Assembly: GCA_002361935.1 (NCBI GenBank)
Contig: DESD01000021.1
Span: 20,117-84,116, forward strand
Origin: Ruminococcaceae bacterium UBA3323
Lineage (GTDB): Bacteria; Bacillota; Clostridia; Oscillospirales; Acutalibacteraceae
Direction of reading: 5' to 3'
DNA: 64,000 nucleotides
The notes under the pieces were generated by a model that made no database searches, had not been told where the DNA came from, and was given only the letters and a program-made list of their open reading frames with translations. Shown here piece after piece: positions 26,226 to 34,553 of this stretch. Both the position numbers and the translations under genes were made by a program. How positions within the stretch are numbered: position 1 is the stretch's first letter; every line of letters begins with the position of its first letter.

Positions 26226-26250
26226 AAAGAGCAGGCAATGCCTGCTCTTT
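26226..26250 (-). terminator. Intrinsic terminator after the HAD phosphatase gene
   Basis: A perfect 25-base hairpin, AAAGAGCAGGC facing GCCTGCTCTTT around a short loop, followed on the minus strand by TTCTTAATTG. It lies 5 bases after the stop codon at 26256. Confidence 0.85.
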
Positions 26251-26255
26251 AAATT

Positions 26256-26906
26256 TTACAAAAGTATATTTTTCAAATCAGCAACTGTTTTTGCAATATA
26301 TGATGCACCGGCGTTATTCAGTTCTTCATAGTCGCCGTATCCATATTCAACACCTACCGAATCCATACCAACCGCCTTCGCACCGATTATATCGTGCATT
26401 CTGTCTCCAACCATAACAGCCTTTGATTTATCCGCAATGCTGCATTGCCGTAAAGCATATTCAATAACGTCTGCCTTTTTCGAGCGCGTTCCATCCATAT
26501 TTGAACCTGCTGTAAATTCAAAATATTTTGCAAGATCAAAGTGTTCCATAATCCTATCGGTAAATTGCTGAGGCTTGGAGGTTGCAAGAATGAGCCTTTT
26601 ACCGTTATCAACAAGCTCCTGCAGAAGCTGCGGTATGCCATCATAAACCTTATTTTCCAAAAGCCCTTTGGTACTGAAATATTCACGATAAAAGGATACT
26701 GCTTCCATTGCCTTATCCTCTTCAAACCCATAAAAGTCCCTGAATGATTCGTGCAGAGGAGGCCCTAAAAATTTTCCGAGTGTTTCTGTATTCTCAACTG
26801 CGATATCATACTTTTTCAAAGCATAAATGATTGAGTTGATAATACCCGGCGAAGAATCTGTTAAGGTACCGTCAAGGTCAAATAAGATTACATCGTAACT
26901 TTTCAT
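26256..26906 (-). CDS. HAD-family phosphatase (phosphoglycolate phosphatase/PpaX-like)
   Basis: About 216 residues. HAD motif I is ILFDLDGTLTDSSPG at the N-terminus. An alpha-helical cap follows, then motif II in LILATSKPQQF near 108 and motif III/IV in AVMVGDRMHDIIGAKAVGMD near 170-190. The sequence resembles phosphoglycolate phosphatases and pyrophosphatase PpaX, and these cannot be separated by eye. ATG 26906 was chosen for the AAGGAG 8 bases upstream. An ATG 30 bases earlier precedes that site. Confidence 0.9.
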   Translation of the reverse strand: MKSYDVILFDLDGTLTDSSPGIINSIIYALKKYDIAVENTETLGKFLGPPLHESFRDFYGFEEDKAMEAVSFYREYFSTKGLLENKVYDGIPQLLQELVDNGKRLILATSKPQQFTDRIMEHFDLAKYFEFTAGSNMDGTRSKKADVIEYALRQCSIADKSKAVMVGDRMHDIIGAKAVGMDSVGVEYGYGDYEELNNAGASYIAKTVADLKNILL

Positions 26907-26955
26907 AGCATACTCCTTTACATTAAAATTTTTCATATATATACTTATAGTTCAT

Positions 26956-26982
26956 AAAAGCCTCGGTCAACCGACCGCTTTT
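26956..26982 (-). other. Imperfect hairpin between metallophosphoesterase and HAD genes
   Basis: AAAAGC and TCGGT are answered by ACCGA and GCTTTT around a GG/GG mismatch on the minus strand. A TATAAT-like hexamer lies just upstream (26987-26982). It may be a weak terminator of the metallophosphoesterase gene or lie in the HAD leader. The strand context does not decide. Confidence 0.3.
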
Positions 26983-27052
26983 ATTATAAACCAATAATCT
27001 GAATTGCGAAAAAAACATCTTAAATCCGGCAATCCATTTATAGAGAAACACA

Positions 27053-27892
27053 TCAATTTTTCCATTCAACGCTTTCATTAACAACATTATTTCCGTTGTT
27101 GTCTGCACAAATAATCTCTATATCCTTTGGAGAAAGCTTGATTAACGACGCAACATAACTGCCGTTTTCACTTGCATCTATTCCGCCGTCAACAAGTGTA
27201 GGAATCATTCCCGAATCATCAAACTCGCATATATGTTCATGACCACTGATTAATATAGATGCATTCAGAGAATTTATTTTCTTCAAAGCAGAATCAGCCA
27301 GATCTTCTTCAATACAAATTTCCCTTGAATGTGAAAAAACAATGGTTTTATCATTATCATCATTTTGCAAATTATTCAGCCAATTAACCATTTCGGTGCG
27401 ATACTGTTTATAATCCACCATACCGCCATACTCAGGATGTGAATCCTCTTTATCCTCACAGCTATCTAAAACAATAATATCATAATCGCCAATAGAAGTT
27501 GTAAAATAAAAGCTGTCCAATCCCAAATAGGTTGAAAGATTAACGGCCTCTCTTCCGCGGGTTTTGTGATTTCCACGGGTGTATATAACAGGAATCGTAC
27601 CGCCTGTAAGATTATAGCCAAACTTAAGAATGTAATCCACAATATCCTGTTCACTCATTAATCCCGGAGCACAATCACCAAGAAGCACTACAGCCTGATA
27701 GTTTTCTCCTATCTCTTTTACAGCAGTTTCAGCCTTTTTATTAAATGTGTGCCAATCGGAAACAGACAAAACATTTATGTTTTCACCGAACGAATCATTT
27801 AAAGTATAGGAATCACTTTCTATGGTTTTTCCAAGTCTTGTATAACCGTAAAAATGCTGATTCCGCCCCAGTACAACAATACCTGTTTTCAT
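27053..27892 (-). CDS. Calcineurin-like metallophosphoesterase
   Basis: 279 residues with the five phosphoesterase motifs: VLSVSDWHT near 40, VVLLGDCAP near 69, IYTRGNHKTRG near 103, IVFSHSRE near 187 and ILISGHEHICEF near 211. Relatives often carry a membrane-anchoring N-terminus, which is missing here, so this may be a soluble or shortened version. No Shine-Dalgarno site precedes its ATG. Instead a 22-codon ORF overlaps it as ATGA, so translation is probably coupled. Substrate unknown. Confidence 0.85.
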   Translation of the reverse strand: MKTGIVVLGRNQHFYGYTRLGKTIESDSYTLNDSFGENINVLSVSDWHTFNKKAETAVKEIGENYQAVVLLGDCAPGLMSEQDIVDYILKFGYNLTGGTIPVIYTRGNHKTRGREAVNLSTYLGLDSFYFTTSIGDYDIIVLDSCEDKEDSHPEYGGMVDYKQYRTEMVNWLNNLQNDDNDKTIVFSHSREICIEEDLADSALKKINSLNASILISGHEHICEFDDSGMIPTLVDGGIDASENGSYVASLIKLSPKDIEIICADNNGNNVVNESVEWKN

Positions 27893-27957
27893 TTCTTTAA
27901 CAAAATATGGATTTTCCCAAGTAAAGATTCTTTAATTGTTTTACAAATATCGCACAT
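27889..27957 (-). CDS. 22-residue ORF coupled to the metallophosphoesterase gene
   Basis: ATG 27957 is preceded by AGGAGG at a five-base distance, one of the best ribosome sites in the window. The ORF encodes a small basic peptide starting MCDICKTIKES and ending in KK, and its TGA overlaps the next ATG. It may be a leader peptide that delivers ribosomes to the phosphoesterase start, or the remains of a longer N-terminus. No family is recognised. Confidence 0.5.
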   Translation of the reverse strand: MCDICKTIKESLLGKIHILLKK

Positions 27958-27969
27958 AAACCCTCCTGA

Positions 27970-28794
27970 TTAATCATCAAACGACAGAGACATGTTATCA
28001 GCAAGCCATTTTGCAACACCATCATTATCATTACTGTCAATAATCCCTGTGGCAATTGCTTTCAGTTCATCAACTGCATTGGAAACAGCATAACATTCAT
28101 CAGCAATTTTAAACATATCCATATCATTCAGACCATCGCCGAACGCAACTATTCTGTCACAGGAGAGCAATTTCTTCAAAGTCAGAATACCATTCGCTTT
28201 TGTAGCTTTAAGAGGCATAATTTCAAGCCATTGCGTATCGTTATAAATATCCTTTTGATAAAGGCAGTTAAACCGTTTTTTATATTTATCATAAAAAGGC
28301 AGCAGATGTTTTTCATCATAAATACAAGAAATATAAAAAATATCTCCCTTTAATAAATCAGCTTCATTTTCAACAGGATTATCACGACCGTCACCTTTAC
28401 GTGATTCAATAAAAAGCCTTTGCCCTGCGTTGCATTTATTTTCTATATAAGAAAATTTCTCTTTACCATCTATAATACTATAAATTATTGGATATATACA
28501 GCCATCAAGCAACTCTTTCACTATCTGTTTAATATCATTCTGAAAGAAATTTGACACCAATCTTTCGCCTGTTGAATTATCTATAACGAATGTTCCGTTA
28601 TAAACAACAAGAGGTATTTTGGCTGATATTCCATTGGCTGCCAAGCGTGCCGTAGAATAACTTCGTGCCGTTGCATAAGAAAACAGAACGCCTTTTTCAG
28701 CAAGAGCGTTGATTACATTGTTTGTGTATTCTGATGTTGTCTGACTGCTGTTTAAAAGCGTGCCGTCCAAATCCGATACATAAAGCGTTTTCAT
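27970..28794 (-). CDS. Cof-type HAD hydrolase
   Basis: About 274 residues. Motif I is LYVSDLDGTLLNSSQ near residues 3-17, followed by TARSYSTARL, a C2-type cap (PLVVYNGTFVID) and the C-terminal motif VAFGDGLNDMDMFKIAD near 218. This is the Cof/YbjI sugar-phosphate phosphatase family. Substrate unknown. ATG 28794 follows GGAGAAAG. An upstream in-frame ATG at 28860 lies beyond the tsf terminator and is rejected. Confidence 0.92.
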   Translation of the reverse strand: MKTLYVSDLDGTLLNSSQTTSEYTNNVINALAEKGVLFSYATARSYSTARLAANGISAKIPLVVYNGTFVIDNSTGERLVSNFFQNDIKQIVKELLDGCIYPIIYSIIDGKEKFSYIENKCNAGQRLFIESRKGDGRDNPVENEADLLKGDIFYISCIYDEKHLLPFYDKYKKRFNCLYQKDIYNDTQWLEIMPLKATKANGILTLKKLLSCDRIVAFGDGLNDMDMFKIADECYAVSNAVDELKAIATGIIDSNDNDGVAKWLADNMSLSFDD

Positions 28795-28833
28795 AATACT
28801 TTCTCCGAAATTTACATATTGGCAGATACAAAA

Positions 28834-28857
28834 AACGGCTGTCTTTCGACAGCCGTT
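28834..28857 (-). terminator. Intrinsic terminator of rpsB-tsf
   Basis: The minus strand reads AACGGCTGTC, a GAAA loop, GACAGCCGTT, then a T run. It begins 5 bases beyond the tsf stop. This stops the rpsB-tsf transcript before the accessory block, so pyrH does not depend on it. Confidence 0.9.
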
Positions 28858-28862
28858 CATTA

Positions 28863-29801
28863 TTAACCGTTAATCTGCTTTGCAATTTCTTCAGCAAAGT
28901 TTTCCTGGCGCTTTTCGATGCCTTCGCCTCTTGTCATACGAATAAAGCCATTAGCCTTAATCTCTGTGCCAAGCTTCTTGGCAACATCATCAATATAGCC
29001 CTTAACTGCACCCTGGAAAAGATCCGAACGAACAAATTCCTGTTCAACAAGGCAGTTTTCTTTGTAATACTTGCCCATTTTACCTGCGGCAATCTTTGCA
29101 AGAACTGCTTCAGGCTTGGAAGCCATTTTTGGATCTTCCTTCATCTGAGCAGCAAGGATGCCCTGTTCGTGCTCGATAACCTCGGCAGGAACGGAAGCTT
29201 CATCAAGATAAGCAGGATTCATAGCAGCAATCTGCATTGCAACATTCTTGCCCATTTCATCAAATGCAGGATCAGCAGCCTTTGCTTCATCAGCAACATC
29301 AAAGCCGATCATAACGCCAACTGAGCCGCCGCCGTGAACATAAGTTGAAACTACACCGTCCATAACCTCGAAACGGCGGATTTTCATATTCTCGCCGATA
29401 GCAAGAATTAAATCATTAAGGGTTTCTGTTACAGTTCTGCCTGTACCCATATATTCAGCTTCTGCAAGCTCTTCAACAGTTTTAACGCCTGTAGCGATAA
29501 CTGTTTTAGCACAATCTGTTACAAAATTTACGAATTTTTCGTTTTTAGCAACAAAGTCTGTTTCCGAGTTAACCTCGATTACAACACCCTTCTTAGCATC
29601 TGCATCTGCATAAGAGAGAACAACACCCTCTGCAGCGATTCTTGCAGCCTTCTTCTGAGCTGCAGCAAGACCTCTTTCACGAAGGAAGTCGATAGCCTTG
29701 TCCATATCGCCGTTTGCTTCTGTAAGAGCTTTTTTACATTCCATCATACCAACGCCTGTTTTTTCGCGAAGTGACTTAACGTCCTGAGCTGTGAATGCCA
29801 T
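28863..29801 (-). CDS. tsf: Translation elongation factor Ts
   Basis: Guanine nucleotide exchange factor for EF-Tu. The N-terminal UBA-like domain (VKSLREKTGVGMMECKKAL), the core motif VNSETDFVAKNEKF near 75-88 and the later MNPAYLDEASVP segment are all present. 312 residues, slightly longer than average. It lies 40 bases after rpsB and is followed by a strong terminator, not by pyrH. Confidence 0.97.
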   Translation of the reverse strand: MAFTAQDVKSLREKTGVGMMECKKALTEANGDMDKAIDFLRERGLAAAQKKAARIAAEGVVLSYADADAKKGVVIEVNSETDFVAKNEKFVNFVTDCAKTVIATGVKTVEELAEAEYMGTGRTVTETLNDLILAIGENMKIRRFEVMDGVVSTYVHGGGSVGVMIGFDVADEAKAADPAFDEMGKNVAMQIAAMNPAYLDEASVPAEVIEHEQGILAAQMKEDPKMASKPEAVLAKIAAGKMGKYYKENCLVEQEFVRSDLFQGAVKGYIDDVAKKLGTEIKANGFIRMTRGEGIEKRQENFAEEIAKQING

Positions 29802-29841
29802 ATTTATTCCTCCAATATATAAAATTTAGATTAATTTAAAA

Positions 29842-30591
29842 TTATTCAGCAGTTTCTTCTGCGGTTGTTTCTTCAGCAGCCTCTTCTGCTGCTTCTGCAA
29901 CATCCTGACCGTCACGGCCTTCGATAACTGCATTTGCAATAGCACCTGCAATAAGCTTTACTGCACGGATTGCATCATCGTTACCAGGGATAACATAATC
30001 AATTTCATCAGGATCGCAGTTTGTATCAACGATAGCAACAATCGGAAGACCAAGTTTGATTGCTTCTGATACGGCAATTCTTTCCTTGCGTGGATCAACG
30101 ATGAACATAGCTTCCGGAACCTTCTTCATTTCCGTAATACCGCCAAGGTATTTTTCAAGCTTTTCAATTTCAAGCTCAAGGCGTGCAACTTCCTTTTTAG
30201 GAAGAAGATCAAAAGTGCCGTCCTCCTGCATTTTCTTAAGCTGTGCAAGACGGGCAACACGGCCGCGGATTGTTTTGAAGTTTGTGAGCATACCGCCAAG
30301 CCAACGAGCATTTACATAAGGCATATCGCAGCGTTCTGCCTCTTCCTTAACGGATTCCTGAGCCTGCTTCTTTGTACCAACGAAGATGATTGAGCCACCC
30401 TCTGCTGCAAGATCACGAACGAACATATAAGCCTCATCAAGCTTCTTTACTGTTTTCTGAAGGTCGATGATATAGATGCCGTTACGCTCTGTGAAGATGT
30501 AATCTGCCATTTTAGGGTTCCATCTTCTTGTCTGGTGTCCGAAATGAACACCTGCTTCTAAAAGCTGTTTCATAGAAACTACATTTGCCAT
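29842..30591 (-). CDS. rpsB: 30S ribosomal protein S2
   Basis: Small-subunit ribosomal protein of 249 residues. The typical opening [20 protein letters not shown] and the [25 protein letters not shown] and [20 protein letters not shown] stretches are present. The Glu/Ala-rich tail after residue 230 is a common extension. ATG 30591 follows AAGGAGG. An in-frame ATG at 30633 lies inside the structured leader and is rejected. Confidence 0.97.
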   Translation of the reverse strand: MANVVSMKQLLEAGVHFGHQTRRWNPKMADYIFTERNGIYIIDLQKTVKKLDEAYMFVRDLAAEGGSIIFVGTKKQAQESVKEEAERCDMPYVNARWLGGMLTNFKTIRGRVARLAQLKKMQEDGTFDLLPKKEVARLELEIEKLEKYLGGITEMKKVPEAMFIVDPRKERIAVSEAIKLGLPIVAIVDTNCDPDEIDYVIPGNDDAIRAVKLIAGAIANAVIEGRDGQDVAEAAEEAAEETTAEETAE

Positions 30592-30622
30592 TTTTATTTC
30601 CTCCTTTAAGGTTATTCCTCCA

Positions 30623-30675
30623 TTCCGTTTCATGGCATAACCCCATATTCATTCACCTTGGGATTGAAAACGAAA
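30623..30675 (-). promoter_or_regulatory. Structured rpsB leader, candidate S2 autoregulatory element
   Basis: Two nested stems can be drawn in the minus-strand leader: an outer 8-bp stem (30675-30668 with 30630-30623, one G-U pair) and an inner 7-bp stem (30665-30659 with 30645-30639, one G-U pair). Ribosomal protein operons often carry leaders bound by their own product. This one lies between the promoter and the Shine-Dalgarno site. The identity as an S2 site is inferred. Confidence 0.5.
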
Positions 30676-30712
30676 TGTGCGTATTCGCGTTCATTTTCAC
30701 GAATGCTGAATC

Positions 30713-30741
30713 ATTTTAACACAAGAGAACGCATAAATCAA
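30713..30741 (-). promoter_or_regulatory. Promoter of rpsB-tsf
   Basis: The minus strand reads TTGATT (30741-30736), a 17-base spacer and TAAAAT (30718-30713). Transcription would start near 30706, giving a leader of about 115 bases. Confidence 0.7.
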
Positions 30742-30767
30742 GAAAAAATTGCCTTTTTCGTAAAAAA

Positions 30768-31487
30768 TTATATATAAAGGCTTTTTACCTGCTCGCGTGC
30801 AAATATTTCAAGTGTATTATCAAGGGGCAAAAGCTTAGCCTCTCCGTATTTATTAATCAGAGCCTTTTCAATCATCATATCTGCAAATCCGGGATTTTTC
30901 GGCAGCATCGGGCCATGGCAGTAAGTGCCGAAGGTGTTTTTATACCGAACCCCCTCTGTTTTATCCTTTCCGTTATTTCCAAAGCCCTTGATAACCTTTC
31001 CAAGGGGCTTTAATCCCCGGCAGAGATAGGTTCTGCCGGAATGATTTTCAAAACCTATAATTTTCATTTTATCAGCAGTTTTATAAGCGTAATTCCCAAT
31101 TAGACGTTTATCTCCGCCAACAGTATAAAAATCAAGAATTCCCGTAAATTTCATTCTTTCGCCTGTATGCGTTTCATAATAATTCCCAAGAAGCTGAAAG
31201 CCGCCGCAGATTGCAAGAAGCACGGTTCCCTTTTCTATTTCATTTCCCAAAGCCTCATCTGCACCGCTGCCCAGATCCTTAAGAATCAGAGATTGTTCAA
31301 AATCCTGTCCGCCGCCGATAAAAATGATATCATAATCATTGTCACGAAGCTTTTTTGCAGAATCAAGACGATAAATATTGCAATCTATTCCGCGCCATTT
31401 TGTTCTTTTTTCAAGGCAGAGAATATTGCCGCCGTCCCCATAAAGATTAAGCAAATCGGGATAAAGATGTGCTATTTTCAGCTTCAT
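30768..31487 (-). CDS. gatD: Lipid II isoglutaminyl synthase, glutaminase subunit GatD
   Basis: Supplies ammonia from glutamine for amidating the D-Glu of lipid II. It is a class-I glutamine amidotransferase of the CobB/CobQ type. It opens with KIAHLYPDLLNLYGDGGNIL, has DIIFIGGGQDFEQ near 54, the catalytic Cys in LLAICGGFQLLG near 94 and the catalytic His in TYCHGPMLPKNP near 190. 239 residues, matching the family. It overlaps the murT stop by four bases, the invariant arrangement of this pair. Confidence 0.94.
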   Translation of the reverse strand: MKLKIAHLYPDLLNLYGDGGNILCLEKRTKWRGIDCNIYRLDSAKKLRDNDYDIIFIGGGQDFEQSLILKDLGSGADEALGNEIEKGTVLLAICGGFQLLGNYYETHTGERMKFTGILDFYTVGGDKRLIGNYAYKTADKMKIIGFENHSGRTYLCRGLKPLGKVIKGFGNNGKDKTEGVRYKNTFGTYCHGPMLPKNPGFADMMIEKALINKYGEAKLLPLDNTLEIFAREQVKSLYI

Positions 31488-32788
31488 TTCCAGAATTCAT
31501 CCTTTTTATATTTTTGTGCAAGATAAGGGCGCAGCGCCATCATTGCCGTATAGGTTGGAATAATAACCGTGTTATCCTCATCCGTTACAGCATAAAATTC
31601 CTTATAGCTTGTGATTATTTTCGGATCATATCCCTCGTATTTAAGACGCAGTGCCATATCTCCCGAACGAACACCGAAGGCATAAATGTTTTTAACATTT
31701 TCCCCGATTTCAATATCTGCATCCCATATCCATGAAACATCACAGCCGTCTGCAGCATTATCATTTAATACAAAAACCAGATTGTTGATTGTCAAAGGCT
31801 TAATATAATTCATCGTTTGGGTAAAACCGGCAGGATTCTTAACAAGCAGCATTTTTGTTGAACCGAAATTTTCCATTCGCCCAAAAGCACCGTTAAAACT
31901 TTTCAGTGAATTCTCAAGCGTTTTTATATCAATTCCCAGCACGGAAAGAACGGCAGCAGATCCGATGGAGTTATAAATATTATAAACACCGCCTAAATTG
32001 ATTTTGAATATGGAATTATGTCCGTTCAAATTTACAAAAACGGAAGAAAAATCGGCACCCGTTTCAAGAATTGCATCCACGGAAAAATCCGGATTTTCTC
32101 TTTTATATCCGCAGCTTTCACAGCAAAATCCGCCAAGCTGACTGTAGGTTCTATAACTGTATTTATAGGGAGATTTACAAAAAATACAGTAATCCGTATC
32201 ACTTCTTCCACCCATGTGCAAAGGAATATTCATTCCATAAGTAAAGCAGCGATTCGGCAGCACGGAAAGGCTGTAGGTTAAAGGATCATCCGCATTAAGA
32301 ATCAGGATGCAATCCGGCATATTTTCAGCACCCGTTTTTATTGCCGAAAGGGTGGATGAAACCTCTCCGTACCTGTCAAGCTGATCACGAAAAACATTGG
32401 TAACAAGCAAAATTTCAGCATCAATATAAAGGCTTACCTTTTTCAGTGCATTCTCATCGCATTCAATAAGAGCATAATCCTTTCTGCATCTGCCGAAGAT
32501 GCTTGAATTCATAATAAATGAAGTTGTAATTCCCGTAATAAGATTTGCTCCCGAGCGATTCATAAAATAGCTTTTTCCGCTTTCCTTCAGGCCCTCCTCT
32601 ATCATTCTGGCAGAGGTTGTTTTCCCGTTTGTTCCCGTTATCATAATAACCTTCACACCACGGGAAAGCCTGATAAGAATATTGCTTTTTAAAAAAAGTG
32701 CTATCCTTCCCGGAAGTGTTGTTGCACCTTTGTGCAGCAGTTTTAAAACTTTTTCAGCCAATCTGGCAATCATCAAAACAAATATCAT
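31484..32788 (-). CDS. murT: Lipid II isoglutaminyl synthase, Mur-ligase-like subunit MurT
   Basis: Synthetase subunit that amidates the second-position D-Glu of peptidoglycan precursor using ATP and GatD-derived ammonia. The Mur ligase P-loop is MITGTNGKTTSARMIE near residue 50. A four-Cys zinc ribbon inserted near 202-227 (CIFCKSPYKYSY and FCCESCGYKRENP) and a C-terminal DUF1727-type domain define MurT. No good Shine-Dalgarno site precedes either ATG 32788 or ATG 32773, so the start is uncertain by five residues. Divergent from the IMPase-like gene. Confidence 0.94.
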   Translation of the reverse strand: MIFVLMIARLAEKVLKLLHKGATTLPGRIALFLKSNILIRLSRGVKVIMITGTNGKTTSARMIEEGLKESGKSYFMNRSGANLITGITTSFIMNSSIFGRCRKDYALIECDENALKKVSLYIDAEILLVTNVFRDQLDRYGEVSSTLSAIKTGAENMPDCILILNADDPLTYSLSVLPNRCFTYGMNIPLHMGGRSDTDYCIFCKSPYKYSYRTYSQLGGFCCESCGYKRENPDFSVDAILETGADFSSVFVNLNGHNSIFKINLGGVYNIYNSIGSAAVLSVLGIDIKTLENSLKSFNGAFGRMENFGSTKMLLVKNPAGFTQTMNYIKPLTINNLVFVLNDNAADGCDVSWIWDADIEIGENVKNIYAFGVRSGDMALRLKYEGYDPKIITSYKEFYAVTDEDNTVIIPTYTAMMALRPYLAQKYKKDEFWK

Positions 32789-32799
32789 ACTAAATTATA

Positions 32800-32827
32800 T
32801 TGATTATAAAAAAATTTATGATAAAAT
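32800..32827 (+). promoter_or_regulatory. Promoter of the IMPase/radical SAM pair
   Basis: TTGATT at 32800-32805, a 16-base spacer and TAAAAT at 32822-32827, 17 bases before the start codon. On the opposite strand TATAAT hexamers at 32808-32803 and 32799-32794 probably serve murT. Confidence 0.55.
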
Positions 32828-32843
32828 AAGAACGGTGATTAAA

Positions 32844-33614
32844 ATGTTGAAAAGAATAATTGAAACAGTAAAAAAAGCAGGCGAAATCTATAAAAGCGCC
32901 TCAGGAAATCTGGGAATTGAAAGCAAGGGATCTGCCGTTAATCTTGTTACCGAATATGACAAAAAAATTCAGGATTTTCTGTTTGAAGAGCTTTCCGAAA
33001 TCATACCCGGCTGCTCCTTTTTAGGCGAAGAGGGTGAAGAAAACAAGGAGCTTTCGGACGGATATTGCTTTATAATTGACCCGATTGACGGAACAACTAA
33101 TTTTATAAAAGGCTTTCAGCACAGTGCAATTTCCGTTGGACTTGCCAAGGACAGAAAGCTTATTTCAGGCGTTGTATATGACCCGGATCTGGATAATCTG
33201 TATTATGCTGAAAAGGGCAACGGCGCTTACCTTAACGGAAAACAAATCCACGTTTCGGATTGTAATTTACAAAACAGCCTTGTACTTTTCGGAACCTGCC
33301 CATATGAGCATGAGCTTGCAGAAAAAACCTTTGCACTTACAAAAGAAGTGTTTTATAAAGCCATTGAGGTAAGACGAGGCGGCAGTGCTGCGCTGGACAT
33401 CTGCTATGTTGCGGCAGGAAAGGCAGATTTATATTATGAGCTGATTGTAAGGCCATGGGATTTTTCAGGTGCAACCATTATTTTAGAAGAGGCAGGCGGC
33501 ATCTGCTGTACTCTTGAAAAAAAGGACATAGACTGCGGAAGCATAAGCTCATATCTCTGCGGAAATAAAAACAACATAAAAGAATTTTTCAAAATAGCTG
33601 ATGAAATATTATAG
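32844..33614 (+). CDS. Inositol monophosphatase family protein
   Basis: Mg-dependent, Li-sensitive phosphatase superfamily, 256 residues. The catalytic set is complete: FLGEEGEEN near residue 66 (Glu ligand), IIDPIDGTTNFIKGF near 82, and VRPWDFSGATIILEEAGG near 200. Substrate could be inositol phosphate, another sugar phosphate, or PAP as in CysQ relatives. ATG 32844 was chosen because GGTGATT lies upstream and a promoter sits just before it. Longer in-frame starts run back into murT. The next gene overlaps its end by 14 bases. Confidence 0.92.
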   Translation: MLKRIIETVKKAGEIYKSASGNLGIESKGSAVNLVTEYDKKIQDFLFEELSEIIPGCSFLGEEGEENKELSDGYCFIIDPIDGTTNFIKGFQHSAISVGLAKDRKLISGVVYDPDLDNLYYAEKGNGAYLNGKQIHVSDCNLQNSLVLFGTCPYEHELAEKTFALTKEVFYKAIEVRRGGSAALDICYVAAGKADLYYELIVRPWDFSGATIILEEAGGICCTLEKKDIDCGSISSYLCGNKNNIKEFFKIADEIL

Positions 33615-34476
33615 TTTTAATCAATATTTAAAGGATACATTCGGCTGCAAGGTTTACAAAATCAGCATAAATGCAGGCTTTACCTGCCCGAACAGAGACG
33701 GCAAAATTGACACAAGGGGCTGCATTTTCTGCTCCAAAGGCGGAAGCGGAGATTTTGCAGAGGATGCCGAATTATCAATAACCGAGCAGATTGAAAGCGG
33801 AAAGAAACGGGTTGAAAAGAAAATAAAAAGCGGAAAATATATTGCCTATTTTCAGGCTTTTACAAATACTTACGCTCCGATTGAAACACTGAAATCCAAA
33901 TTTTATGAAGCAATGGAACATCCCGATATTGTTGCCCTTTCGATAGCTACCCGCCCCGATTGCCTGCCCGATGAGGTTACTGCCCTTTTAAAAGAATTAA
34001 ACTGCATAAAACCAGTTTTCGTTGAGCTTGGATTGCAGACCATTCACGAAAAAACGGCTGACTATATAAGACGCGGCTACACGCTTGATGTTTATGACAC
34101 CGCTTTGCAAAAGCTTAAAGAGGCAGGAATCAATGTGGTTACACATATTATCCTTGGACTTCCGAACGAAACAAAAGAGGATATGCTGAACTCTGTTGAT
34201 TATGTCTGCAAGGCAGGGACGGACGGAATTAAGCTGCAATTGCTGCATATTCTGAAAAAAACAGACCTTGCTGATGAATATTTCAATGGAAAGGTGAATA
34301 CCCTTACACTTGATGAATATATTGACATCATAAAGGATTGTGTTAAAATAATACCGAACAATGTTGTGATTCACCGCTTAACGGGAGACGGAGCAAAAAA
34401 AGATTTGATTGCGCCGCTTTGGAGCGCAGACAAGAAAACTGTTTTGAATAAAATCAACAAAGCACTCAGCGAATAA
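33601..34476 (+). CDS. Radical SAM protein, TIGR01212/YhcC-YtqA type
   Basis: 291 residues beginning YYSFNQYLKDTFGCKVYKIS and GFTCPNRDG. The 4Fe-4S ligands are in FTCPNRDGKIDTRGCIFC near residues 29-46. The rest (IAYFQAFTNTYAPIE, SIATRPDCLPDE, VELGLQTIHEKTADYIRRGY) matches the TIGR01212 group related to the Elp3-type radical SAM enzymes. The biochemical function of this group is not settled as far as I know. It shares the promoter of the IMPase gene. Confidence 0.9.
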   Translation: MKYYSFNQYLKDTFGCKVYKISINAGFTCPNRDGKIDTRGCIFCSKGGSGDFAEDAELSITEQIESGKKRVEKKIKSGKYIAYFQAFTNTYAPIETLKSKFYEAMEHPDIVALSIATRPDCLPDEVTALLKELNCIKPVFVELGLQTIHEKTADYIRRGYTLDVYDTALQKLKEAGINVVTHIILGLPNETKEDMLNSVDYVCKAGTDGIKLQLLHILKKTDLADEYFNGKVNTLTLDEYIDIIKDCVKIIPNNVVIHRLTGDGAKKDLIAPLWSADKKTVLNKINKALSE

Positions 34477-34488
34477 AAGCCGAGTGCT
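34461..34488 (+). terminator. Hairpin at the end of the radical SAM gene
   Basis: AGCACTC-x-GC at 34461-34470 pairs with GC-x-GAGTGCT ending at 34488, and TGTTTTC follows. The stem overlaps the stop codon, so it is a compact intrinsic terminator for the plus-strand pair. Confidence 0.65.
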
Positions 34489-34510
34489 TGTTTTCTGCAT
34501 ACAAAAACAG

Positions 34511-34540
34511 ATGCGTGATAAGTTTAATCTTACCACGCAT
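34511..34540. terminator. Bidirectional terminator between convergent genes
   Basis: ATGCGTG-TAAG pairs with CTTA-CACGCAT. Six T follow on the plus strand. On the minus strand a T-rich stretch follows a few bases later. It backs up the radical SAM terminator and ends the GH29 transcript arriving from the other side. Confidence 0.8.
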
Positions 34541-34553
34541 TTTTTAGTATCTG

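Noticed and set aside
21179..28834. Prophage, integrative element or defence island in the accessory block
   Set aside because: No integrase, transposase, phage structural gene, attachment-site repeat, restriction or toxin-antitoxin pair could be recognised.
28795..28860. Upstream ATG extending the Cof-type HAD protein by 22 residues
   Set aside because: The extension runs through the tsf terminator hairpin and lacks a ribosome site. ATG 28794 has one.
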